Below, one piece after another: positions 1 through 8,301 of a DNA stretch of 64,000 nt. The DNA is from Halomonas sp. (lineage in GTDB: Bacteria; Pseudomonadota; Gammaproteobacteria; Pseudomonadales; Halomonadaceae), in assembly GCF_020832045.1 (NCBI RefSeq), contig NZ_JAFIFK010000068.1:62001-126000 (forward strand), given 5' to 3'. The notes beneath the pieces are model-generated. The model saw only the letters and a list, made by a program, of their open reading frames with translations. It was not told the origin of the DNA and made no database searches. A program made the position numbers and the translations under genes. How positions within the stretch are numbered: the first letter of the stretch is position 1; each line of letters opens with the position of its first letter.

Positions 1-1
1 C

Positions 2-409
2 TTCAATAAGCCGAACGAAGAGATGATGGGTGAAAAAGGCATTCACACCCTTGAGCACCTCTTCGCTGGCTTCATGCGCAACCACCTGAACGGCAAGGAT
101 GTCGAGATCATCGATATCTCACCGATGGGCTGTCGTACGGGGTTCTACATGAGCCTGCTGGGCAACCCCAGCGAGGAGCGTGTAAGCGAAGCATGGCTTG
201 CGGCGATGCAGGACGTACTGGGCGTCAAACGGATGGAAGACATTCCGGAGCTGAATGAATACCAGTGCGGCACCTTCGTGATGCACTCCCTGGAAGAGGC
301 CCAGGAGATCGCGCAAGGCATCATCGAGCGAGGCATCGGGGTCAACAAGAACGCCGATATCGCACTGAGCGGCGAGCGGCTCAAGGCGTTGGGCAATCCA
401 GACGCATAG
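2..409 (+). CDS. luxS: S-ribosylhomocysteine lyase LuxS (5' end cut by window)
   Basis: LuxS cleaves S-ribosylhomocysteine to homocysteine and DPD, the precursor of autoinducer-2, in the cytosolic activated-methyl cycle. The reading frame is open from base 2, so the N-terminus lies outside the window. The visible part holds the metal motif HTLEH (family zinc ligands His, His), the active-site segment MGCRTGFY with its catalytic cysteine, and the later zinc cysteine in YQCGTF. About 135 residues are present against roughly 170 in the family. The gene ends normally and no terminator is evident before the next gene. Family assignment is secure from the motifs; whether AI-2 signalling is used cannot be seen here. 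Confidence 0.97.
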   Translation, partial: FNKPNEEMMGEKGIHTLEHLFAGFMRNHLNGKDVEIIDISPMGCRTGFYMSLLGNPSEERVSEAWLAAMQDVLGVKRMEDIPELNEYQCGTFVMHSLEEAQEIAQGIIERGIGVNKNADIALSGERLKALGNPDA

Positions 410-427
410 TGTCATCAAGAATTGCCG

Positions 428-1639
428 ATGACCGCCCAACAGCGTTTGAGCCTGACGCGTGCCGACGCCCGCCGCCTGCTGGTGCGCTATCACTTCCAGC
501 TGGCGCCGCTGGAGAATGTCGTTCGTCGCTTGGGGACCGTTCAGTTCGATCCTCTGGCGCCGGTCGGCACCAACCCGGATCTGGTGCTGCAGTCCCGAGT
601 ACCCGAATACCGGCGGGGCGACTGGCTGCATGCGGCCTATGGTCAGCGGCTGCTGGTCGATGGCTGGGACAAGCAGGCCAGCCTGATACAGCCAGGTGAT
701 TGGTGGGCCCAGGCGCCGTTCCACCTCTGGTTCGAGCAACGCTGGCGGCAGCATGGCGTGGACGTCGAGTCGCCGGAGGCCCTCGCCTTGCTCGATCAGG
801 TCGAACGCCACGGCCCCGCCACCAGCCTCGAGCTTGGCGATCAACGGGCCGACCCCGCATTGCGTGGCAGTTGGTACGGTCCCAAGCGCTCGCGCCATCT
901 GCTCAAGGCGCTGTGGGATGCCGGTCGCTTGATGACGCACCATCGAGTGAACGGGCGCCATGCCTACGACTTACCCGAACGGGTGCTGCCTTCGGCCGAG
1001 GTCGTGCCGGGTGCCACGCAGGACGATGCCCTGCAAAGGCTGGTGGTCCGTCGTGTGCAGGCCGTCGGCCTGCTGCGACCCACCGCCGATGCCGCCGTGT
1101 GGTTGTTGCCCTGTTCGCGTGCGGAGCGCAACCGCATCGCCGCACGGGCAATCGCCGCGGGAGAGTTGGTCGAACTCGACGTGGAGGGCACGGGCTACTG
1201 GGCCACGCCTGGGGCGCTCTCGGCCTTGGAGGAGGCATCCGGCTCTGCCGGTTACATGAGCCAGGATGTGCGCTTCCTCGCCCCGCTGGATCCGTTGATG
1301 TGGGACCGCGGCGGTATCGCCCGGGTCTTCGGTTTCGATTACATATGGGAGGTCTACAAGCCTCAAGCCCTGAGGCGCTGGGGGTACTATGTGTTGCCGG
1401 TGCTGTGGGGCGATCGCTTCGTGGCTCGCTTCGACGCCAGGTGCCATCAGGGCACCTTGACCCTCCTGGCCTGGCATTGGGAGCCCGATATCCTGCCGTC
1501 CAGGCTGCCGGTGGGCCTGCCCGAGGCCTTGGAGCGGGCCGCCAGAGAGTTTCTTGCCTACCTTGGCGCTACTCGTCTCGTCCTGCCCAGGGGGCTCGGC
1601 CAAGAGGCCCGTCGCGCCTGGCAGCGGGCGGTCAATTGA
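428..1639 (+). CDS. ycaQ: YcaQ-family winged-helix DNA glycosylase (crosslink repair)
   Basis: This is a 403-residue protein of the HTH_42/YcaQ family, whose E. coli member unhooks DNA interstrand crosslinks. The segment VQFDPLAP near residue 38 carries the Q-hydrophobic-D catalytic motif reported for YcaQ-type enzymes (as opposed to the Q-hydrophobic-Q of the AlkZ branch). Length matches the family. The ATG at 428 was taken as start; a TTG two codons upstream is also possible and neither has a convincing Shine-Dalgarno. It follows luxS by 18 bases and could be co-transcribed with it. Substrate range is inferred from the family only. Confidence 0.88.
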   Translation: MTAQQRLSLTRADARRLLVRYHFQLAPLENVVRRLGTVQFDPLAPVGTNPDLVLQSRVPEYRRGDWLHAAYGQRLLVDGWDKQASLIQPGDWWAQAPFHLWFEQRWRQHGVDVESPEALALLDQVERHGPATSLELGDQRADPALRGSWYGPKRSRHLLKALWDAGRLMTHHRVNGRHAYDLPERVLPSAEVVPGATQDDALQRLVVRRVQAVGLLRPTADAAVWLLPCSRAERNRIAARAIAAGELVELDVEGTGYWATPGALSALEEASGSAGYMSQDVRFLAPLDPLMWDRGGIARVFGFDYIWEVYKPQALRRWGYYVLPVLWGDRFVARFDARCHQGTLTLLAWHWEPDILPSRLPVGLPEALERAAREFLAYLGATRLVLPRGLGQEARRAWQRAVN

Positions 1640-1834
1640 TCCTTACGAGGTAAACCCACCGCAACAGGATAACGCTGGTTGCGGTCGCGAGGCTCGCCTT
1701 CGACTGGACGAAGCGCTGGCGGGTGAGCTGTACTACCTTCAGCCATCGGTGCGGTTGGCCTGTTGCCGCAGGTCGACCCAACCTGAACAGCGCTGCCTGA
1801 AGGAAAAGGCAGCGGGTCCGCTTCGATCGGGAAG

Positions 1835-3616
1835 ATGAGTATGCAAGGAATGGGCGCTTGGCGGCTGCTGGCAGTATGGGTCGTAATGGCCATGGCCATT
1901 CTCATGGCCGCCCCCGGCATGGCGCAAATGCCTGAGGGCGTGGGCGAAGACGACAGCGAAAGGGAAAGCGAAGAGAGGGAGTGGTTTCCCCTCGATGCGT
2001 TGAATACCGGGCTCGATGAGACACCCGATGAGGTACGGCGACAGACGCCGCGCGAGTCGATTCGCAGCTTCATGCAGCTTACCGCTAACCATGAATACTC
2101 CGCTGCGGCCCATCTGCTCAACCTTTCCGAGCTGGATGAAGCGGAACAGCAGCAGCAAGGTGCCGAACTGGCTCGCCAATTGGCTTCGGTGCTCAAGCGC
2201 GGCGAGTGGATCAACGTCTCCAACCTTCCCAGCCGTCAGGATGCGGCCATCGAAGACCCATCCGGCCAGAACCCCCGGGCGGGGGAGCCGCGCCGTAGTC
2301 TCGAGCTGGCATCGTTGGAGGTCAACGGCGATGCCTACGAGATTCGCCTCGGCCGCTATCGCGTGGAAGAGGAGGACCCGGTCTGGCTGATCTCCGAGGA
2401 TAGCGTAGCGTCGATTCCGCTGCTTTATGAGGAGTTCGGGCCCTCACTGCTGGAAACCTACATACCCGAGCGCTTCAAGACCTCTCTCGGCATGCTGGAG
2501 GTATGGGAGTGGATCGCGATACCGATCTTCCTGCTGCTGATCGGCCTGGTGGGCTGGAGCATCTTCGGATTGGTCGGCTTGCTGTCGTCCTGGTCCCCCA
2601 ATGGGGTGCTCAGTATCTTCGCCGGCAGGATTCGTGGGCCAATGGCACTGCTGGTCATGGCCTTCGTCGCCCAGGTCCTGCTCGACTACGTGGTCTCCTT
2701 CACGGCTGTGGCCACCACTTTCATTCGGGTATTGCTGATCATCCTCATCGCCTGGGGGGTCGGCACGATCGCTCTGCGCCTGGTGGATACGGTGCTGCTC
2801 AAAGTCACCCGGCGCTTCGTCGGCGAGATCGACGATACCAAGCCGAAGGATGAGCGGCAGTTGCTCACGTCGCTTTATGCCCTGCGCCGGGTCATCATCC
2901 TGCTCACCGTCGTTGCGGTGGGCGTCTATGTGCTGAGCCAGATCCAGCTCTTCGAGACGCTGGGCATGTCGCTATTGGCCTCGGCCAGTGTGCTCGCCGT
3001 ACTGGTGGGCATTGCGGGTCAGGCGGTGCTGGGCAACATTCTCTCCTCGTTTCAGGTTTCGCTGGCCAAGCCGATTCGTATCGGCGACCTGGTCATGTTC
3101 GAAGGCCAGTGGTGCTACGTGGAAGGCATCTTCTACACCTTCATTCGTCTGCGGATATGGGATGAGCGGCGCTTGATCGTTCCGGTGACCTATTTCGTCT
3201 CCAAGCCATTCGAGAATCTCTCCATCAAGAATGCCAAGATGTACCGTCAGCTGGAGCTGGTATTGCATCTTAGCGCCGATGTCCAAGTCATCCGGGAGAA
3301 GTTCGAGGAGTTTGCCAAGGAGGAGGAGAACGTGGTCGAGCACCACAAGCTGTGCTGCTACGTTACGGGACAGACCGAAAAAGCGCAGACGGTGACCTGT
3401 TACCTCATGGCCTCCGACCCCTTCGCTGGCTGGATAGCGGAGATGCAGATCCGCGAGCGACTGATGACGTTCATCCGCAACAATCACCCCGAGTGGTGGC
3501 CGCGCGATATCGTGGTGCTCAGCCAGCAGGATATTGCCAAGGACGGCAAGCCTGAAAAACCGCGCGTGCGGGTGCCAGTCGAAGGAGAAAACAAGGGTGA
3601 TGGGGCCGTCGAGTGA
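1835..3616 (+). CDS. MscS-family mechanosensitive ion channel
   Basis: The 593-residue protein starts with a cleavable signal peptide (hydrophobic stretch ending AMA/GMAQ near residue 30), followed by about 180 acidic, soluble, presumably periplasmic residues, then four membrane helices between residues 220 and 400. The last helix is Gly/Ala rich (VGIAGQAVLGNILSSF) and runs into KPIRIGDLV, the typical MscS pore helix and beta domain. Such channels release solutes on osmotic downshock, which suits a salt-adapted bacterium. The periplasmic extension makes it much longer than E. coli MscS (286 residues) and nearer to medium-size MscS paralogues. The 195 bases before it contain nothing recognisable. 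Confidence 0.9.
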   Translation: MSMQGMGAWRLLAVWVVMAMAILMAAPGMAQMPEGVGEDDSERESEEREWFPLDALNTGLDETPDEVRRQTPRESIRSFMQLTANHEYSAAAHLLNLSELDEAEQQQQGAELARQLASVLKRGEWINVSNLPSRQDAAIEDPSGQNPRAGEPRRSLELASLEVNGDAYEIRLGRYRVEEEDPVWLISEDSVASIPLLYEEFGPSLLETYIPERFKTSLGMLEVWEWIAIPIFLLLIGLVGWSIFGLVGLLSSWSPNGVLSIFAGRIRGPMALLVMAFVAQVLLDYVVSFTAVATTFIRVLLIILIAWGVGTIALRLVDTVLLKVTRRFVGEIDDTKPKDERQLLTSLYALRRVIILLTVVAVGVYVLSQIQLFETLGMSLLASASVLAVLVGIAGQAVLGNILSSFQVSLAKPIRIGDLVMFEGQWCYVEGIFYTFIRLRIWDERRLIVPVTYFVSKPFENLSIKNAKMYRQLELVLHLSADVQVIREKFEEFAKEEENVVEHHKLCCYVTGQTEKAQTVTCYLMASDPFAGWIAEMQIRERLMTFIRNNHPEWWPRDIVVLSQQDIAKDGKPEKPRVRVPVEGENKGDGAVE

Positions 3617-3686
3617 GGTCGGTAGTGCTTGACTGAGAACCGCAAGCGACAGACAACGAGGCGTCGTCTAATAGGGAGAGAGCAGG

Positions 3687-4463
3687 ATGTCGTGTCGCAA
3701 GGTCTTTGTGGTGGCTTCAGGCCTGGCGGTTCTGGCCGGGTGCCAGGCGCAGCAGGATCCGGCCGATATGGTCGGTATGGGGCATGAGCCCGTCGAGGCG
3801 CATTTCGTGGAGCCTGACTGCCCAGGGGAGCAGTGCGCCGAGGTGGAGGTGCGAGCATTGCACTTTCCCGGTTTGCCGGAGCTGAGCGAGGAGCTGCGCA
3901 GGCGGCTGCTGGTGATGGGGCAAGGGGTTACCGATGGCGAGACCGAGTGGCCAAGCGACTCCTGGGACGCCTATGCCGAGGCCTTCTTCGCGCTGGCCAG
4001 GGAGCATCGCCGCTATGCTCCGCCACACGCTTCCAGTCAGGCTTCGCTCGAGGCGAAGGTGCTGTCCCGGCATCATGATCTGCTGGTCGTCGAACTCGAC
4101 AGTTATGTCTACCACGCTGGGCAGGCCCACGGCATGCCGCTGACCGAGTTCATGGTCATCGACGAGCGCCTGGGCCAGGTGGTCACACTCGACGATATGC
4201 TGCTCGACGGCCAGGTGTCGGCCTTTCAGGAGGCTCTGGCTCGGGCCCATGAGCGGTGGCTGAGAGATCAGGAACTGGACGAGGCGTTCGCCGCCAGTTG
4301 GCCATTTCATCCAAGCCAGAATGTGGCGCCGCTCGAAACCGCCTGGGTGGTGAGATACAACGTCTATGAAATCACCCCCTACGCCCTTGGCCAGCCGGAA
4401 CTCCACATCCCCCTTGATGAGCTCGAGGGTATCGCCAAGCCGCGCTATCTCGGTCGAGAATAG
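3687..4463 (+). CDS. Lipoprotein with DUF3298/RsiV-type domain
   Basis: The 258-residue product begins with a lipoprotein signal (lipobox LAGC, cysteine at residue 19), so it should be anchored in the envelope. The rest resembles the DUF4163/DUF3298 region of RsiV-like proteins: a strand-rich N-terminal part, a YVYHAGQAHGMP segment near residue 140 and a C-terminal half with the VTLDDML motif and a YEITPYALG motif common in this family. The family binds lysozyme in RsiV but its role in Gram-negative lipoproteins is unknown. It has a GGGAGAG-type ribosome site and sits 41 bases before the DUF2157 gene in the same orientation, so it may belong to that operon. Confidence 0.8.
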   Translation: MSCRKVFVVASGLAVLAGCQAQQDPADMVGMGHEPVEAHFVEPDCPGEQCAEVEVRALHFPGLPELSEELRRRLLVMGQGVTDGETEWPSDSWDAYAEAFFALAREHRRYAPPHASSQASLEAKVLSRHHDLLVVELDSYVYHAGQAHGMPLTEFMVIDERLGQVVTLDDMLLDGQVSAFQEALARAHERWLRDQELDEAFAASWPFHPSQNVAPLETAWVVRYNVYEITPYALGQPELHIPLDELEGIAKPRYLGRE

Positions 4464-4504
4464 CGTTCGATACTGCACAGTAACCACGCAGGAAAATAAC
4501 TAAG

Positions 4505-5473
4505 ATGGCCTCCATTCGCCGTGAGCTGGTGGCGTTGATCGAGCGCGGCGCGATACCGCGTGAACAGGTAGCGCGTGCGGTTGCGCTTTCCGGACTTCAC
4601 CCTTCGGGACGGGCCTGGCGGGTGTTCCTGGATCGCCTGCTGCTGTGGCTGGGCGCGCTGGCGCTGATCTTCGGCGTGCTGTTCCTGGTGGCCTACAACT
4701 GGGCCGAGATGGGTCGCTGGCTGCGTTTCGGCCTCGTTCAGGCGGCGCTGGTGACGGCCATCGTCGTGTACGGATCGGTCAAGGGGCGCGGTGTGGTGGC
4801 AAGAGCCGCCTTGATGGCGGCTTCGCTGCTGTTGGGTGTGCTGCTCGCGCTGTACGGCCAGGTTTACCAGACTGGCGCCGACCCTTGGCAGCTGTTCTTC
4901 TTCTGGGCGGTGCTGATGCTGCCGTGGACCCTCGTGGCGCGCTTCGATGCTCTTTGGATCCTGTGGCTGGGCCTGCTCAACCTCTCACTGTCGCTTTATT
5001 TTCATGCCTGGGGCGGTGTTTTCGGCCTGTTCGTCGGCGATATGGGTGCCCTGAGGGGGCTTTTCATTCTCAACACGACGGCGCTCGCGGTATGGGAGCT
5101 GGGTGCACGGCGCTGGCGTTGGCTGTCGCTGGGCTGGCCCACGCGGCTGCTGGCGCTGGGTAGCGGCATACCGCTCACGCTGCTGGTGATGATGCGACTC
5201 GTCGATGAGCGGGTGGCCTTATCGCCGTCGCTGTTGGTGTACCACCTGTGGCTGATGGCGCTCTACATCGTCTATCGCCACTGGCGAGCCGATCTGTTCA
5301 TGCTGGCAGGAGGCTGCCTCTCGATCATTGTCGTGGTTATGCTGTTTCTTGGCCGGCATCTGCTTTGGCAGGGCGGAGCGGGCAGCTTCCTGTTCTTGTC
5401 CATGACGGTGCTGGCCTTGGGTGCCATGGCGGTGTTCTGGCTCAAGCGGCTTCATCTGGAGATGTCGGCATGA
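4505..5473 (+). CDS. DUF2157 multi-pass membrane protein
   Basis: The 322-residue protein opens with about 35 charged residues (ending LHPSGRAW), the usual DUF2157 head, followed by some ten membrane helices beginning FLDRLLLWLGALALIFGVLF. The segment FLVAYNWAEM after the first helix is characteristic. Function is unknown. It overlaps the next gene by four bases (ATGA), which implies translational coupling, and the next gene overlaps the third in the same way. DUF2157, DUF4401 and GDYXXLXY proteins recur together in proteobacteria, so they probably form one membrane assembly; this is inference from co-occurrence. Confidence 0.88.
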   Translation: MASIRRELVALIERGAIPREQVARAVALSGLHPSGRAWRVFLDRLLLWLGALALIFGVLFLVAYNWAEMGRWLRFGLVQAALVTAIVVYGSVKGRGVVARAALMAASLLLGVLLALYGQVYQTGADPWQLFFFWAVLMLPWTLVARFDALWILWLGLLNLSLSLYFHAWGGVFGLFVGDMGALRGLFILNTTALAVWELGARRWRWLSLGWPTRLLALGSGIPLTLLVMMRLVDERVALSPSLLVYHLWLMALYIVYRHWRADLFMLAGGCLSIIVVVMLFLGRHLLWQGGAGSFLFLSMTVLALGAMAVFWLKRLHLEMSA

Positions 5474-6549
5474 CCCGTTCGCTCGAGGAAAGGCTCGCTC
5501 GTGGCGGCGTGAGCGTGGCACCGGCCGAGGGCGCGCCGCCAATCGAAGCGCCCTGGTTCGTGCGTGCCATCCAGGCGTTTTCGGGCTGGCTTGCTGCCCT
5601 GTTCCTGCTGGGATTCATAGGCATGGCTGCCGTGTTCGTGCTCGACAGCAGTGCGGCAGCCGCCACGCTGGGGCTAGTGTTGATGGGCGGCGCTTATGCG
5701 TTGCTGCGGAAGACGCGAGGAGACTTCATCGAGCACCTGGCACTGGCTGCCAGCCTGGCGGGGCAGCTGCTGGTGGCTTGGGCGCTGGCCTCTGCCCTGG
5801 CGGGAGTGAATGCCGGAGTGTGGTGGGCGCTGACAGTGCTGCAGTGCACTCTCGCCCTTGTCATGCCGAGCCTCACCCACCGTACCTTTTCGGCTTTCGC
5901 CGCGAGCATGGCGTTCTATCTGGCGCTGACGGAAAGCGCTTCCGCACCTTCGCTGTCAGGTGGCCTGGTGCTGCTGGCACTCACTGTGCTATGGCTCGAC
6001 GAGTTTCGCTGGCCGGCTCACATACGCCAATGGCAGGCGCTGGGCTACGGCCTGCTGTTGGGGCTGGTAGCCATCCATGCGGTCGGCTACTTCGGACAGT
6101 CGCTGCTGTTGGGGCGCTACTTCATAGGAACCGGCTTGGATTGGCTGGAACCCTGGGCTGGGGATGTCCTCGGCATACTGGCGCTGGTATTGCTCATTCG
6201 GCATGTCTTGCAGCGCCATGTCAGCGCTGTCGTTCCAGGCATGCGGGTGGCGGCCTATGTCACCGTGCTCGTGTTGGCGCTGCTCTCCCTTCACGCTCAT
6301 GGCCTGAGTCATGGCCTTGTGGTGCTCGCGCTAGGTTTCGCCATCGGCAATCGTGTCATTATCGGGTTCGGCAGCCTGCTGCTAATGTTCTCCATTACCA
6401 ACTACTACTACTGGTTGGATGTCACGCTGCTGGCCAAGGCCCTGACGCTATTTGCCCTCGGTATCGCGCTTCTCACGGCACGCTGGGTACTGCGGCGCTG
6501 GTGGCGAGTCGGTGCGACTGCCGCAGCGGGCACGGGGGTCGACCAATGA
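5470..6549 (+). CDS. DUF4401 multi-pass membrane protein
   Basis: The start was placed at the ATG inside the ATGA overlap with the DUF2157 stop codon, giving 359 residues; a longer reading from 5248 runs wholly inside the preceding gene and is unlikely. After a short soluble head (about 35 residues) nearly the whole chain is hydrophobic with some ten helices, including WLAALFLLGFIGM and the late FGSLLLMFSITNYYYWLDVTLL segment typical of DUF4401. Function unknown. It couples by ATGA to the following GDYXXLXY gene. It is the middle member of the trio and probably a structural partner of the DUF2157 protein. Confidence 0.87.
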   Translation: MTRSLEERLARGGVSVAPAEGAPPIEAPWFVRAIQAFSGWLAALFLLGFIGMAAVFVLDSSAAAATLGLVLMGGAYALLRKTRGDFIEHLALAASLAGQLLVAWALASALAGVNAGVWWALTVLQCTLALVMPSLTHRTFSAFAASMAFYLALTESASAPSLSGGLVLLALTVLWLDEFRWPAHIRQWQALGYGLLLGLVAIHAVGYFGQSLLLGRYFIGTGLDWLEPWAGDVLGILALVLLIRHVLQRHVSAVVPGMRVAAYVTVLVLALLSLHAHGLSHGLVVLALGFAIGNRVIIGFGSLLLMFSITNYYYWLDVTLLAKALTLFALGIALLTARWVLRRWWRVGATAAAGTGVDQ

Positions 6550-7082
6550 AAACGACTGCCAAGCTGAACATGCTCGTCGTCGTAGCCGCCACGGCGCTGA
6601 TCCTGGTTTTGGTCAACATGGCCATATGGGGCAAGGAGCGCCACCTTGCTGAGGGCCAGGCGGTCTATCTCGAGCTGGCACCGGTGGACCCTCGCTCGCT
6701 GATGCAGGGCGACTACATGGCGCTCAACTTCGAGGTCGGCAACCGTATCCGAGATGCCCTTTACTCTGCTCGTCTCGAGGGTGGCGAGCGGCAGACTGCC
6801 AATGGGCACGTGGTGGTGCGCCTCGACGACCGCGGCATTGCCCACTTACAGCGGCTGGGCTCCGCAGAGGAAGCGCTGGGTGGAGATGAGATGCCTCTGC
6901 GCTACCGCCTGCGCAACGGCCAGGTGCGCTTCGCCACCGACGCCTTCTTCTTCCAAGAAGGCCACGCCGAGCGCTACGAGCCTGCTCGTTATGGCCAGTT
7001 TCGCGTCAATGAACGCGGCGAGCCTTTATTGGTTTCCTTGCACAACGATGAGCTGGAGCTGCTGGGGGAGATGGAGCGGTAG
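6546..7082 (+). CDS. GDYXXLXY-motif membrane-anchored protein
   Basis: The start is the ATG overlapping the previous stop codon (ATGA), giving 178 residues. One N-terminal helix (residues 9-27) anchors a soluble, presumably periplasmic domain. The family signature is present as GDYMALNF near residue 57, with Phe where the name-giving Tyr usually stands. The motif lies close to PVDPRSLMQ, as in other members. Nothing enzymatic can be assigned. Its position as last gene of a tightly coupled trio suggests it is the extracytoplasmic component of the DUF2157/DUF4401 assembly. Confidence 0.87.
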   Translation: MKTTAKLNMLVVVAATALILVLVNMAIWGKERHLAEGQAVYLELAPVDPRSLMQGDYMALNFEVGNRIRDALYSARLEGGERQTANGHVVVRLDDRGIAHLQRLGSAEEALGGDEMPLRYRLRNGQVRFATDAFFFQEGHAERYEPARYGQFRVNERGEPLLVSLHNDELELLGEMER

Positions 7083-7135
7083 GGCATCTTGGCAATAAAA
7101 CGCAGAGACTTGATGGCCTATGGGCCCACGTTGAA

Positions 7136-7897
7136 CTAGCTCAGCCCGAACAGCGCATGGGCCAGGTGCCCGCTGAGGAAGGCGAGGCCGGCAGCGGCGC
7201 CACCCATGCATAGGGTGCGAAACCCTGAACGCAAGATCGGCTGCTGGTAGACCAGGCTCTTGAGCGTGCCGATGCTGAAGAACATCACTCCGGCGATACA
7301 GAGGCTGGCCAGGAACTGGGTGACGACATCCAGGCCTGGTAGCGCATAGGGCAGTAGCGGCATGGCGCCGACGATGATAAAAGCAAAGAAAGTCGTTAGC
7401 GCGGCGCGCAAGGGGTTCAATCCGACAGGCTGCAAAGAGTGCTCTTCCTTGAGCATGGTATCCACCCAGACGTCGTGATTATCGGTCAGGGTCTCTACCA
7501 CTCTTTCCAACAAGTCTCCTTCGAAGCCTTTCGCACGGAAAATCTGGCGTATCTCTTCTCGCTCCCCATCGGGGATGAGCTGAATATGGCGATATTCGCG
7601 ACGAGTAACGCTATTGATGTGCTCCTGCTGCGCTTGGGAGGCTTCGTAATTGCTGACGGCCATGCTGAAGCCGTCGGCAAGAAGATTGGCGCAACCGAGA
7701 ACCAGCGCGACCGTAGGGGAAAAGCCTGCGCCGAATGCACCTGAAATAACAGCGAAGGTCGTTACGCAGCCGTCGATGCCACCCAGTACGGCATCGGGAA
7801 TGGAACTCGCTTGCGGTGGCTGGGACAGGCGTTCCTTCACTGCATCGGGTTGATGTTCGGGCTCGAGCTCCTTACGGTCATCTGCCATGGCAGCCAT
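7136..7897 (-). CDS. VIT1/CCC1-family transporter
   Basis: The 253-residue protein belongs to the VIT/CCC1 (DUF125) family of iron or manganese transporters of the inner membrane. After 35 hydrophilic residues comes the first family helix region (PDAVLGGIDGCVTTFAVISGA), then LLADGFSMAVSNY with the conserved Asp/Met/Ser/Asn positions of the second helix, a cytosolic helical insert rich in Glu (residues 90-150), and three more helices. The insert corresponds to the metal-binding region of VIT1-type proteins. It is transcribed alone, convergent with the preceding operon. The start is the upstream ATG of MAAMADDRK; the internal ATG three codons later is equally possible. Confidence 0.88.
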   Translation of the reverse strand: MAAMADDRKELEPEHQPDAVKERLSQPPQASSIPDAVLGGIDGCVTTFAVISGAFGAGFSPTVALVLGCANLLADGFSMAVSNYEASQAQQEHINSVTRREYRHIQLIPDGEREEIRQIFRAKGFEGDLLERVVETLTDNHDVWVDTMLKEEHSLQPVGLNPLRAALTTFFAFIIVGAMPLLPYALPGLDVVTQFLASLCIAGVMFFSIGTLKSLVYQQPILRSGFRTLCMGGAAAGLAFLSGHLAHALFGLS

Positions 7898-8109
7898 CCG
7901 CAGAGGGTCTTCGCTTTCCCCATTCTAAGGGGGAAGCAGGTACATCGATGCACGTCGCTGATGGCATTTGGGGCATGCTTCTCTTGTCGCATATGCGGCA
8001 GTGGCCGGTTTGTAGCCATTCCTTTGGCCGTCAATCTGAAGCTAGTTGATTAATCCTACAGTACAAAGAACCATCGGTGGTCAAGCAGCCGATCGAAAGG
8101 AGGGCCGCA

Positions 8110-8251
8110 ATGTTTGGACCTGACCCGACCACCCGGCATCCCATGGAAGGGAGAAAAGATCACTCAGCATCTTCCGCTCATCGTGGCGGGTGATGTCGAG
8201 GCGCTTCAGGCGGCACCCTGCTCGCCGCGAGCGCCAATCGGTGAACGGTAA
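8110..8251 (+). pseudogene. Deletion remnant of a CatB/Vat-type xenobiotic O-acetyltransferase
   Basis: A strong ribosome site (AAAGGAGG, 7 bases before ATG) starts a frame encoding MFGPDPTTRHPMEG, which is the family-typical beginning of CatB/VatD-like hexapeptide acetyltransferases. The frame then leaves the family and stops after 27 codons. From base 8153, in the next frame, the DNA encodes EKITQHLPLIVAGDVEALQAA, shown in two parts KITQHLPLIV and AGDVEALQAA, the usual C-terminal end of the same family, and stops at 8251. A normal member has about 210 residues, so roughly 500 bases have been lost between positions 8149 and 8153, with a frame change at the junction. The remainder of 7898-8301 holds only the terminator listed separately. 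Confidence 0.75.
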
Positions 8252-8287
8252 AAAGCGGCGCCGCCATGATGATGGTTGCGCCGCTTT
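8252..8287 (-). terminator. Rho-independent terminator of the butanediol dehydrogenase-like gene
   Basis: A perfect 9-bp stem (AAAGCGGCG / CGCCGCTTT) with an 18-base loop lies 15 bases beyond the stop of the leftward dehydrogenase gene. Read leftward, the stem ends in five T residues. It also abuts the stop codon of the acetyltransferase remnant and may once have served both strands. Confidence 0.85.
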
Positions 8288-8301
8288 CAGTGGGGAGCGA
8301 C

